Shown piece after piece: positions 44,271-52,974 of a stretch of 64,000 bases of DNA. The notes under the pieces were generated by a model. That model made no database searches. It was given only the letters and a program-made list of their open reading frames with translations, and was not told the DNA's origin. Made by a program: the position numbers and the translations under genes. The DNA lies in the NCBI RefSeq assembly GCF_002939865.1, contig NZ_MDEE01000016.1, positions 48,695-112,694 of the forward strand, read 5' to 3'. Source of the DNA: Xanthomonas dyei (GTDB lineage: Bacteria > Pseudomonadota > Gammaproteobacteria > Xanthomonadales > Xanthomonadaceae). The first letter of the stretch is position 1; each line of letters starts with the position of its first letter.

Positions 44271-44787
44271 GCTGGTCATTTATAGGCTAAATTCGAAGCG
44301 AAGTGCTCAGCTAAAGTACAGGCAGTCTGGGGCAGTGCTCTATGTGGCATTGATAATGCTGATTCTTCTTGCGTTAATTGGCATTGCTGGAATGCAAGTT
44401 ACTAGTCTGCAAGAACGTATGGCATTTAATTATCGCTCCACAAATGTCGCATTTCAAAATGCTGAACGGCTCGCTCGCTCCACTGAGTGCGGAGTCGAAA
44501 ATCTAGTCAACCGGACTAATGTCGGAGGCTGTGATGCCATAAGCGACATCAAAGTATGCGACCAGGTATTCGATGCCACTAGCTGGGCAATGGGGTTGAA
44601 ACCAAATATTGGCCCTAATAAAAATGTCAGGTTATTGGGTCCTTGTATCTCAGGTAATTCCAGTCTTGGTATGGGCGAAGCAGTCAATGAGGACCCTAAT
44701 CCTGTTTATCAAGTTACTGCTTACAATGCAGATGGGGTTGACAGTGATGCTGCTGATGCCGCTGTTGATACAATATTTCGTCCTTGA
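44260..44787 (+). CDS. pilX: Type IV pilus assembly protein PilX
   Basis: 175 residues. The hydrophobic N-terminus follows QSGAVLYVALIMLILLALI; PilX proteins normally lack Glu+5, as here. It acts with PilV, PilW, PilY1 and PilE in pilus initiation. Low-G+C gene. Confidence 0.85.
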   Translation: METKLVIYRLNSKRSAQLKYRQSGAVLYVALIMLILLALIGIAGMQVTSLQERMAFNYRSTNVAFQNAERLARSTECGVENLVNRTNVGGCDAISDIKVCDQVFDATSWAMGLKPNIGPNKNVRLLGPCISGNSSLGMGEAVNEDPNPVYQVTAYNADGVDSDAADAAVDTIFRP

Positions 44788-44798
44788 GATATATATAT

Positions 44799-47700
44799 AT
44801 GCTAGCCCGTCAAGATAATCTGAAGTTTGTCGCTTTAATTGCTACTGCTGCGCTTTTTACTTACGGCATATATGCGGCTTTTTCAGCGCAGGGTCAGGGT
44901 GAGCTCGCGCAAGCGCCTATGAATACTCAAAGCCCCGCCCAAGCAGCATTCATCATGGCCGTCGATGATTCGAACTCGATGGGCTTTGAAATGTTGACAA
45001 GTATTGGTGACTTGAATATGCGCTGGAACTCGTGCTCTAGAAGTTTTTTTTCTGGCTCGGGTGTTTTTTACGCAGGTGGCGATAATTGTACCATTAATCT
45101 TGGTGGTCTTATTTATCTTTTTCCGCATGCCGATTTCGATAAGGCTTATGGGGGGGATGCGATGCCTCCGATCGACCAATTTGGATTTGCAAGGTCGCCT
45201 TCTTACAATAAGACCTATTTCGATCCGGCTACGCTCTACTCGCCGTGGCGTAAGGCAGATAACACGCTATGGGATGATGCAGTGCCATCTGCAACTCGTG
45301 CCGATCCAAGGCCTGAAATGGCAGTTCCTTATGGCGTGACATACGATCTCACATCTAATCGCGCATCGACAACCGAAAGTTTTTATATTCCTAGAAACAC
45401 GATTATTCCAAACTTGACGGGCACAGGGGTGCGGTACAGGTTCAATGGTGCGTGGACTACTGTTTCGCGCACTTTTAACGGGACGAGTGGCCGCAATAAT
45501 AATGGAGATAATGATCCGTCTGGGAATCCGATAGGAAATGCGGCTTACTCATTTGATTATTTTCCTGCTACCTTTTACCTTCCGGCTGCTAGCCCGGCGC
45601 CTACTGGTTACAAATCAGCCGATATAAATCGTCCTTTGGCGCTGAATGCTTGTGGTCCAAATTGTAATTTGAGGCGATATCAAATCAAGTTGGAAAATTA
45701 CGAGAGTGGCGATGATTATAACGCGGCCATTAAGAACTTTGCAAACTGGTTTCAGTATCATCGAAATCGAACATTGGCAATGATTGGTTCGATGACGCAG
45801 TCCTTAGCTAACGTTAATAATATGCGAATCGGCTACTTTACTATTAACGCGCCGCGTACTGTGGATGTCGTTATGTACCAAATGCCTGGCGATCGCCCTA
45901 GTTTATACTCCGCGATAAATACTTTGTCTTTAAAGGGGGGGACCCCTAATCGTTCTGCAGTAGGCTACCTAGGTGAGCAGTTTAGGCGCACAGATGCTGG
46001 CGCGCCGGTACAGCTGTCGTGTCAAAAGAATGCAGGAATGCTATTTACAGATGGATACACAAATAGTAGCGATGATTCTGCAGTCGGGAATGAGGACGGA
46101 GTGGATGGTATAGCACCGTTCGCCGATAGCTATTCTGGGACGATCGCAGATATTGCCGCCAAATATTACGGTGGCTCTGCAGTGCCGTTACGCACTGGTG
46201 GCGTATTCGCTGCTGGTAGGGTCAAGGCGCCGGACGCCTGCTCAACGCTAGCGTCTACCAGCCCAGACTGGAAGCGTCTTGATTGTGAGACGGATCTACA
46301 TATGAATTTTTATGGGATTACTCTAGGTGCTCAAGGGCGCATTTATGAAGTAAATGCCGCGGCGACTGCTGACCCTTATGCAACTCCGCCGAACTGGAAT
46401 CTTCTTCCAGACCCGAGTCTTGTGGATGACGGAACTGTCATCGATGAGTTATGGCATGCTACGATTAATTCACGTGGTGAATTTGTTAATGCTAAAACGC
46501 CTGATGAAGTAACTGCTGCCATGCGTCGAATACTCTCCAATGTTGCGGCAGGTGCGACCCCATCCGGTAGTATCGCTCTCACTGGCTCTAGAGTAGGTGC
46601 GGGTTCTTTTACAGTTGTTCCGTTCTATGAGCCGTTAAATAATGGTACCGATTGGTACGGTAAGCTGACTGCTCAGCAAGTTTCTTCCTCTAATTCGACG
46701 GGAGACATCGGTTATAGCGACATCTGGGAAGCAAGTGCGTTGATTCCCCAGTTTTCGTCGAGGAACGTTTTTTTTGGTACGTCTGCCGGGATGGTGGCCT
46801 TCAACTCGACAAACGTGAAGTTGGCAGATTTGTGTAGTAATACGACTTCGGGTATGTCTACTTGCACGGACGCTTTGATCACTACGCGATTGAAAGTGAA
46901 TATCTCGCAGGCTATAGATTATCTTCGTGGAAGTCAGGCATTAGAGACTTCCAGCACTACTCCGCTGCGTAAGCGCACGACTAGGCTGGGAGACATTGTT
47001 AACTCGGCGCCTGTGATTGAGGCTTCAACTGATGATTTCGGCTATCGCTCGATGTACGACGCTGCCTCTAATAAATTCGACCCTTATAATTATGCTGCTT
47101 ATTTAAAATCAAAGGTCGCTGCGGGTCGCAGCATGGTTTATGTTGGCGCTAATGACGGAATGCTGCACGGTTTCAATGCAAAGACTGGCGTTGAGCAATT
47201 CGCGTACATCCCACAAACGGCACTTGGTCACATGGGGAACTTGCTTTTTCCCTATAATGCGGCGGATAAGAACAATCAGTACTTTCAGCATCGCTACTAT
47301 GTAGATGGCCCGATCACCGTTTCGGACGTTGCATCTGGCGTAGATAGCTGGTCTACCGCGCTCGTAGGATCATCTGGAGCGGGTGGAAAAAGTGTTTTTG
47401 CTTTCAATGTTACAAATCCTTCCTCTTTTTCAGCTTCGAGCAGGCTATGGGAGATAAGTGATTCAAGTTCGAATGCATCTATTGCGAAAAATATCGGTAA
47501 TGTTTTAGGTCAGCCTGTTATTGTTCCTGTAAGAAGCTCTGCCGGCACTGTTAGGTGGAAAGCGATTTTTGGGAATGGCTATGGAAGTGCTAATGGTAGA
47601 GCTGTGTTGTTTGTGGTTGACATTTTAAGTGGCAGCGTAAACCTACTTCCTGCACTTGAATCTGGGATTAACACGGCTAATGGTTTAGGTAATGTTGTGG

Positions 47701-48581
47701 TGTTGGACAGGTTCTCGGGCTCTACGGCTACGACTAGTGGGCGTGATGGCTACGCCGACACCGTTTATGCAGCCGATCAGCTTGGCGCGATATGGAAGTT
47801 CGACCTGCGAAGCCTTTCCTCCAATCCAGCGACTCCAGAGACAGCCGCAACTCTAACTTTGCCCTTATTTGTCGCTAAAGATGCTCAAGGTATTCGGCAG
47901 ACGATTCTCGGTGGTATCCGAGCATCTTCGGGCACGGGAGGAGGCGTCATGCTGTTTTTCGGTACCGGTGGATTTTCTTTCCGTACCGATGCATCTGATA
48001 CTTCCCCACAGACGCTTTACGCGGTACTTGATCGCGGTTCTGTGAGTACAGTTCAACGATCTGACCTTCTTCAGCAAAAAACAGTTTCTACTTCGTCTGA
48101 TAGCCGCACAACGACAACGCTTGCGATCCCGTCGGGAGGTTCTGGTTGGTACCTTGATTTATCCGGAAAGGGTGAGCGATTTGTGGGTAACCCCGCAATA
48201 GAAAATGGCATAGTTTTTTTCCCTACATTCCAGCCTGGGTCGACGGACGGTTGTCTGCCTGGTGGCACTAACTGGTTGTACGGACTTAATGCAATGTCGG
48301 GTGCAGCACAACTTTCCGGTGTCAGGGTTGGCTCTCTTGCAGGAGATTCGTATTCGGCCAGTACGGGTGCGGTCGCTCTCAAAACCGATGGATCAGCTCC
48401 AGTGAAGGACGTTGCAGTAATGACTACCCCCAGACGCAGCCCACTTGCATCGGACGCTTCAAGCACTGACTTGGCCAATGCTCTAGCTGGGCAGTGCTCG
48501 ATGGTCGTTCAGGTCTCCGGATCAAAACCTCTGTTCATGGCCCGTGCTTGTGGGCGCCAATCTTGGAGGCAAGTCAAATGA
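44799..48581 (+). CDS. pilY1: PilY1-type tip adhesin/pilus biogenesis protein
   Basis: 1260 residues from ATG; an in-frame TTG at 44784 overlapping the pilX stop is an alternative. An N-terminal signal/TM segment is followed by a von Willebrand A-like region with MIDAS-like DDSNS in VDDSNSMGFEML. The C-terminal half is the PilC/PilY beta-propeller (VYVGANDGMLHGFNAKTG) with a calcium-loop-like GRDGYADTVYAAD. It has roles in pilus extension, adhesion and surface sensing in relatives. It is visibly A/T-rich compared with flanking genes. Confidence 0.93.
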   Translation: MLARQDNLKFVALIATAALFTYGIYAAFSAQGQGELAQAPMNTQSPAQAAFIMAVDDSNSMGFEMLTSIGDLNMRWNSCSRSFFSGSGVFYAGGDNCTINLGGLIYLFPHADFDKAYGGDAMPPIDQFGFARSPSYNKTYFDPATLYSPWRKADNTLWDDAVPSATRADPRPEMAVPYGVTYDLTSNRASTTESFYIPRNTIIPNLTGTGVRYRFNGAWTTVSRTFNGTSGRNNNGDNDPSGNPIGNAAYSFDYFPATFYLPAASPAPTGYKSADINRPLALNACGPNCNLRRYQIKLENYESGDDYNAAIKNFANWFQYHRNRTLAMIGSMTQSLANVNNMRIGYFTINAPRTVDVVMYQMPGDRPSLYSAINTLSLKGGTPNRSAVGYLGEQFRRTDAGAPVQLSCQKNAGMLFTDGYTNSSDDSAVGNEDGVDGIAPFADSYSGTIADIAAKYYGGSAVPLRTGGVFAAGRVKAPDACSTLASTSPDWKRLDCETDLHMNFYGITLGAQGRIYEVNAAATADPYATPPNWNLLPDPSLVDDGTVIDELWHATINSRGEFVNAKTPDEVTAAMRRILSNVAAGATPSGSIALTGSRVGAGSFTVVPFYEPLNNGTDWYGKLTAQQVSSSNSTGDIGYSDIWEASALIPQFSSRNVFFGTSAGMVAFNSTNVKLADLCSNTTSGMSTCTDALITTRLKVNISQAIDYLRGSQALETSSTTPLRKRTTRLGDIVNSAPVIEASTDDFGYRSMYDAASNKFDPYNYAAYLKSKVAAGRSMVYVGANDGMLHGFNAKTGVEQFAYIPQTALGHMGNLLFPYNAADKNNQYFQHRYYVDGPITVSDVASGVDSWSTALVGSSGAGGKSVFAFNVTNPSSFSASSRLWEISDSSSNASIAKNIGNVLGQPVIVPVRSSAGTVRWKAIFGNGYGSANGRAVLFVVDILSGSVNLLPALESGINTANGLGNVVVLDRFSGSTATTSGRDGYADTVYAADQLGAIWKFDLRSLSSNPATPETAATLTLPLFVAKDAQGIRQTILGGIRASSGTGGGVMLFFGTGGFSFRTDASDTSPQTLYAVLDRGSVSTVQRSDLLQQKTVSTSSDSRTTTTLAIPSGGSGWYLDLSGKGERFVGNPAIENGIVFFPTFQPGSTDGCLPGGTNWLYGLNAMSGAAQLSGVRVGSLAGDSYSASTGAVALKTDGSAPVKDVAVMTTPRRSPLASDASSTDLANALAGQCSMVVQVSGSKPLFMARACGRQSWRQVK

Positions 48582-49018
48582 CCAACTCTTCATGCATATC
48601 TGATTGCCGGAGGAGACCGGATGGTTTTTCGCTTATTGAGTTGATGGTTACTGTGGCGATAGTGGCAATACTGGCAGCGGTGGCCTACCCATCGTATGTT
48701 GACTATGCTAGGAAATCTCGTCGTGCCCAAGCCAAAGCTGATCTGGTTGAACTGGCACATCTAGCGGAACGGTTCCATACCGCGAATGGCACTTTTTCCA
48801 ACTTTTCGCTCAGCACTGGCGGTGGCTTCACCCAGTCGCCAAAGGAGGGGGGGAGCGCCCGGTATCTGCTTTCCCTCGCGAGTCCGCCGACCGCGACCAC
48901 TTTTTCGCTTTCTGCTACACCTCAGGGGGATCAGGCGAAAGACAAATGTGGGACGCTTTCGCTGAATCAAGCTGGCGTGAAGTCTGCCAGTGGTGGAACT
49001 TTGGCTGACTGTTGGTGA
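48578..49018 (+). CDS. pilE: Type IV pilus minor pilin PilE
   Basis: 146 residues. Leader PDG^FSLIELMVTVAIVAIL with Glu+5, then YPSYVDYARKSRRAQAKADL typical of PilE minor pilins. Cys residues near the C-terminus (DKCGTLS and final DCW) form the D-region loop. It overlaps pilY1 by 4 bp (ATGA) and has an upstream GGAGG. Confidence 0.9.
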   Translation: MTNSSCISDCRRRPDGFSLIELMVTVAIVAILAAVAYPSYVDYARKSRRAQAKADLVELAHLAERFHTANGTFSNFSLSTGGGFTQSPKEGGSARYLLSLASPPTATTFSLSATPQGDQAKDKCGTLSLNQAGVKSASGGTLADCW

Positions 49019-49047
49019 GTTGTGTGAGTAGGTGTTTGAAAAAGTAC

Positions 49048-49077
49048 TTGTCATAGACTGTGAGTTCTCTGTACAAT
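49048..49077 (+). promoter_or_regulatory. Promoter of tRNA-Asn
   Basis: TTGTCA, 18-bp spacer, TACAAT; the -10 ends 10 bp before the tRNA. Confidence 0.65.
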
Positions 49078-49087
49078 TCGGCTCCCC

Positions 49088-49164
49088 GCCCGAATAGCTC
49101 AGCCGGTTAGAGCACTTGACTGTTAATCAGGGGGTCGTTGGTTCGAGTCCAACTTCGGGCGCCA
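49088..49164 (+). tRNA. tRNA-Asn(GTT)
   Basis: 77 nt with encoded CCA. Acceptor GCCCGAA/TTCGGGC; anticodon loop CTGTTAA; T-loop TTCGAGT. Confidence 0.97.
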
Positions 49165-49175
49165 AGATGTTCAAG

Positions 49176-49204
49176 AAGCCGCGACATGTCGCGGCTTTTT
49201 GTTT
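49176..49204 (+). terminator. Terminator after tRNA-Asn
   Basis: Perfect 22-bp palindrome AAGCCGCGACA/TGTCGCGGCTT followed by TTTGTTT. It lies 6 bp from the end of the convergent pseudopilin gene and could serve both. Confidence 0.8.
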
Positions 49205-49210
49205 GCTTGC

Positions 49211-49753
49211 TTATCGGCCCGCACAACTGGCAAGGGTGGTATAGCGCACGGTGCGGGCTCTTCCAGAGTTGTTGACCACGACGTCGGCGAGTCGCCGAGC
49301 GTTGCTGCAGAGACTGATGGTGACGTTTGTCCCGCTGCTGCGGCCATTCGGCAGGAAGCGGACGATTGATCGTCCAGCTGTACTGGTGATGTTGATGCCG
49401 CCGGTGGCGGAGGTATGCTCCACTCTGATCACAGACGCGGCACTTAGCGGCTGCCCGCCGTGGTCTGGATCCTTGAAGAGGATCCATCCGCGGCTCCAGT
49501 CGCGATCTGTGTGGCAACGCGTGCCGTCTGCAGACGGGCAAATGCTGACAGGCGCGCTTTGGCTCACGGCGAGGCCTCTTGCCATCGCAAGATGCGCCGT
49601 CAGCAAGTGCACAAGCGTGGTTGCTCGCTGCCACTCGATTAGGCTTTTGACGCTGGGTAACCCTATGGCTGCACCGATGCCGATGACCGCCATCACGATC
49701 AGCAACTGAACTGCGGTGTACCCTCTCGCGTTCGAATGAGTCACTGCTCGCAT
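49211..49753 (-). CDS. Orphan GspH/FimT-type pseudopilin without Glu+5
   Basis: 180 residues from the ATG preceded by AGGAGAGG. The leader ARG^YTAVQLLIVMAVIGIGAAI has the prepilin form, but +1 is Tyr and +5 is Gln16 instead of Glu. The rest matches the GspH/FimT domain with two Cys pairs (ICPSADGTRC, LCSN...SCAGR). It is not in an operon; it faces tRNA-Asn and the pilin cluster. Confidence 0.8.
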   Translation of the reverse strand: MRAVTHSNARGYTAVQLLIVMAVIGIGAAIGLPSVKSLIEWQRATTLVHLLTAHLAMARGLAVSQSAPVSICPSADGTRCHTDRDWSRGWILFKDPDHGGQPLSAASVIRVEHTSATGGINITSTAGRSIVRFLPNGRSSGTNVTISLCSNARRLADVVVNNSGRARTVRYTTLASCAGR

Positions 49754-49893
49754 CGCGCCTCTCCTTAGGGTCGAGCGAACAGTCTCAACGTTGACCGGCG
49801 GCCAGGTAACGCCTGCTTCACTCACGCAGGCGTCAGACTTTTCCTGACACTGACCTCCGTTATTTCGTGCAGCCTTCCCCCGAGATTCGCTCC

Positions 49894-51915
49894 ATGACCG
49901 ACCGTTTTGAGCTCGTATCCCCGTACTCCCCAGCCGGCGACCAGCCGGCGGCCATCGACAAGCTGGTGGCCAACTTTGAGGCTGGCCTGGCCAAGCAGAC
50001 CCTGCTGGGGGTGACCGGCTCGGGTAAGACCTACACCATCGCCAATGTCGTGCAGCAGGTGCAAAAACCCACCTTGGTGATGGCGCCGAACAAGACGTTG
50101 GCGGCGCAGCTGTATGGGGAGTTCAAGTCGTTCTTCCCCAACAATGCCGTCGAATACTTCGTCAGCTATTACGACTACTACCAGCCCGAAGCCTACGTGC
50201 CGTCGTCGGATACCTTCATCGAGAAGGACAGTTCGATCAACGAGCACATCGAGCAGATGCGTCTATCGGCGACGAAGACCTTGCTGTCGCGGCGCGATTC
50301 GCTGGTGGTTGCCACAGTATCGGCGATCTACGGCCTTGGTGCGCCGGAGGACTATCTGTCGCTGCGCCTGATCCTGTCGGTGGGCGAGCACATCGATCAA
50401 CGTCAGTTGATCCGCCATCTCACCGATCTGCAGTACACCCGCAACGAATTCGAGCTCACACGCGGCGCGTTCCGTGTGCGTGGCGAGGTGCTGGATGTGT
50501 TCCCGGCGGAGTCGGACACCGAAGCCTTGCGCATCGAATTGTTCGACGGCGACATCGAGCAGCTCACTTTGTTCGATCCCTTGACCGGCGAAACCCTGCG
50601 CAAGCTGCAGCGTTACACCGTGTATCCCAAGACCCATTACGCCACCACGCGTGAGCGCACGCTCAGTGCGGTCGACACGATCAAGGACGAACTGAAGGAG
50701 CGGCTGGAGCAGTTGTATTCGCAGAACAAATTGGTCGAAGCGCAGCGTCTGGCGCAGCGCACCCAGTTCGATCTGGAAATGATGGCCGAAGTGGGCTTCT
50801 GCAACGGCATCGAGAACTACTCGCGGCATCTCACCGGCAAGGCGCCAGGAGAGCCGCCGCCGACGCTATTCGACTACCTTCCACCGGATGCGCTACTGGT
50901 GATCGATGAGTCGCACGTGACCATTCCGCAGATCGGTGCGATGTACAAGGGTGACCGTTCGCGCAAGGAAACGTTGGTGGAATTCGGCTTCCGCCTGCCG
51001 TCGGCGCTCGACAACCGGCCGTTACGCTTCGAAGAGTGGGAGGCGCGTTCGCCGCGCAGCATCTATGTGTCCGCGACGCCTGGTCCTTACGAGTTGCGCG
51101 AGTCTGCCGTCGAAATCACCGAGCTGGTGGTGCGTCCCACGGGGTTGATCGATCCGATCGTGGAGATACGCCCGGTTGGCACGCAGGTCGACGATCTGAT
51201 GTCCGAAGTGCACGAGCGCATCAAGCTCGGCGATCGCGTGTTGGTCACAACGCTGACCAAGCGCATGGCCGAGAACCTGACCGAGTACCTGAGTGAGCAC
51301 GGCATTCGCGTGCGCTACTTACACTCGGATATCGACACAGTCGAGCGCGTGGAGATCATTCGCGACCTGCGTTTAGGCAAGTTCGATGTGCTGGTCGGCA
51401 TCAATCTATTGCGCGAGGGTCTGGACATGCCGGAAGTGTCGTTGGTGGCGATTCTGGATGCGGACAAGGAAGGCTTCCTGCGGTCGACCGGCTCGTTGAT
51501 CCAGACCATCGGTCGTGCCGCACGCAATCTGCGCGGCAAGGCAATTTTGTATGCCGACAAGATGACGCGCTCGATGAAGGCTGCGATCGACGAGACCGAC
51601 CGTCGTCGCGAGAAGCAGGTGGAGTACAACCTCGAACACGGCATCACGCCGAAGTCGGTAGCACGCCCGATCTCCGACATCATGGAGGGCGCGCGCGAGG
51701 ATGCGGCCGAAAAACGTGCCGGCAAGGGGCGGTCAAAGTCGCGTCAGGTCGCCGAAGAGACGCCCGATTATCGTGCGATGAAGCCTGCGGAAATTGCCGG
51801 CAAGCTCAAGAGTCTGGAGCAGAAGATGTACCAGCACGCCAAGGACCTGGAGTTCGAGGCAGCGGCGCAGATGCGCGACCAGATCCAGAAGTTGAAGGCC
51901 GCAAGCCTGGGGTAG
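49894..51915 (+). CDS. uvrB: Excinuclease ABC subunit B
   Basis: 673 residues, same length as E. coli. It is the DNA-damage verification helicase of nucleotide excision repair. [26 protein letters not shown] (beta-hairpin), [16 protein letters not shown] and the C-terminal UVR coiled-coil motif are visible. The ATG at 49894 is preferred over an upstream GTG because it restores the family length. Confidence 0.97.
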   Translation: MTDRFELVSPYSPAGDQPAAIDKLVANFEAGLAKQTLLGVTGSGKTYTIANVVQQVQKPTLVMAPNKTLAAQLYGEFKSFFPNNAVEYFVSYYDYYQPEAYVPSSDTFIEKDSSINEHIEQMRLSATKTLLSRRDSLVVATVSAIYGLGAPEDYLSLRLILSVGEHIDQRQLIRHLTDLQYTRNEFELTRGAFRVRGEVLDVFPAESDTEALRIELFDGDIEQLTLFDPLTGETLRKLQRYTVYPKTHYATTRERTLSAVDTIKDELKERLEQLYSQNKLVEAQRLAQRTQFDLEMMAEVGFCNGIENYSRHLTGKAPGEPPPTLFDYLPPDALLVIDESHVTIPQIGAMYKGDRSRKETLVEFGFRLPSALDNRPLRFEEWEARSPRSIYVSATPGPYELRESAVEITELVVRPTGLIDPIVEIRPVGTQVDDLMSEVHERIKLGDRVLVTTLTKRMAENLTEYLSEHGIRVRYLHSDIDTVERVEIIRDLRLGKFDVLVGINLLREGLDMPEVSLVAILDADKEGFLRSTGSLIQTIGRAARNLRGKAILYADKMTRSMKAAIDETDRRREKQVEYNLEHGITPKSVARPISDIMEGAREDAAEKRAGKGRSKSRQVAEETPDYRAMKPAEIAGKLKSLEQKMYQHAKDLEFEAAAQMRDQIQKLKAASLG

Positions 51916-51946
51916 GTCAGAGTGAAGCCCCTCTTACAGGGAGGGC

Positions 51947-51975
51947 TTGTGGTCGGCAAAACCCTGCGCTAGAAT
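51947..51975 (+). promoter_or_regulatory. Promoter of tRNA-Val
   Basis: TTGTGG, 17-bp spacer, TAGAAT, 36 bp before the tRNA. Confidence 0.6.
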
Positions 51976-52011
51976 GCGCGCCCTGCACAGCGCAATGCTG
52001 GCGCAGGATTC

Positions 52012-52086
52012 GGGCGGTTAGCTCAGCGGTAGAGCACTACCTTGACATGGTAGGGGTCACAGGTTCGAACCCTGTACCGCCCACCA
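52012..52086 (+). tRNA. tRNA-Val(GAC)
   Basis: 75 nt with encoded CCA. Acceptor GGGCGGT/ACCGCCC; anticodon loop TTGACAT; T-loop TTCGAAC. It marks the boundary before the secretion locus. Confidence 0.97.
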
Positions 52087-52695
52087 CTCCAAGTCCAGAT
52101 GGCACGGCGACTTGAGTGGTTATGTGATCGGCAGGTATATCTGCTACTTACCTTAGAGTGATGTGCTCAGAAGCCGCTTCAGCTTTGGCGCGTCTCTGAT
52201 CAAGTCCTCGGCGAGCAACTCCAGTTTCTTATTCGTCGCGACCAGGCACATCTGATCGAAAGTCCGTCCATCGGCCAGGCTTGTCGACTGCGCAATGATC
52301 TGGCGAACCCCGGCAACCCCATGTAGATGCACCGCATGGCTCGACGAGGTGGCGGTGGCATGCGAAAAGTCGCAGGCGCGGACCGGCTATTGGCAGTGCA
52401 GCCCGACTTTTGCCACGCGGCCCGCCTGATGCCGCTGCGCAGCCGTTGGCTCGCGATGCCGCTCAATGGCCCGGCATCTGCGATGAGCGAAGCCAATGCT
52501 GGCAGCAGTGGAACTGTCAGCCAGCGCGTGTTTGTCTGTCGTCGCACGACGGAAGGGCAGAGCCAAGTTCGTCACCTCATGTCCTGAGGCAGGGCCGCCC
52601 GACTTGCGTAGTCACGGGAAGCAGCCGAAACCGCTTTCTCCGTCACACGTCTTGCTTTAGCATCGCCTCCGCGCTGACGGAAAGGAAGGCTGGCG
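52087..52695. other. Long gap between tRNA-Val and the secretion locus
   Basis: 609 bp with no intact gene I can support. It holds a probable coding remnant on the minus strand (52153-52386), and a purine-rich Shine-Dalgarno (GGAAAGGAAGG) at the right end for the next gene. Overlapping open frames on both strands in the middle look like chance in high-G+C DNA. Confidence 0.5.
52153..52386 (-). pseudogene. Probable C-terminal remnant of an unidentified gene
   Basis: The minus frame from a TAG (CTA at 52387-52389) to a TAA encodes about 77 residues with protein-like composition, including LADGRTFDQMCLVATNKK and ELLAEDLIRDAPKLKRLL, without a start codon near its left part. It could be the end of a gene truncated when the neighbouring locus arrived or rearranged. 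I do not recognise the family. Confidence 0.35.
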
Positions 52696-52938
52696 ATGGA
52701 CGAGTATCAGCACGCCGTGCTGACCAGGGGGGGGTATCGCATCGTGGCGATTACGCGCGACGAAGTGTATGCACCCGATGCGGTGGTGGCCTATGCGGTG
52801 GTAACCGAGGCGGGAACGCGAATAACGCCGGATCTTTCCTTGGATCAAGCCAAGGTGTGGATCGACTCGCTCGTCGAAAGTGAGGGCGGGGGTCGCAAGA
52901 CGGACCTGATCGACCACAAGCCTGTCGTCCGTCGCTAG
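52696..52938 (+). CDS. Unrecognised 80-residue protein upstream of virD4
   Basis: 80 residues, strong Shine-Dalgarno (AGGAAGG) eight bases before ATG, stop 36 bp before virD4. Composition is soluble and acidic, with predicted beta-strands at YRIVAITRDEVYA and AVVAYAVVTEAGTRITPDL and a helix after LSLDQAKVWIDSLVE; no signal peptide or Cys. I recognise no family. Position suggests cotranscription with virD4. Confidence 0.65.
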   Translation: MDEYQHAVLTRGGYRIVAITRDEVYAPDAVVAYAVVTEAGTRITPDLSLDQAKVWIDSLVESEGGGRKTDLIDHKPVVRR

Positions 52939-52974
52939 AACGCCGTCCAGATGCAAGCCTAGGGAGAAGGGCGC

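Noticed and set aside
52327..52587. 86-codon plus-strand frame between tRNA-Val and the vir locus
   Set aside because: No ribosome-binding site, Arg/Ala-biased composition and overlap with the more protein-like minus-strand remnant.
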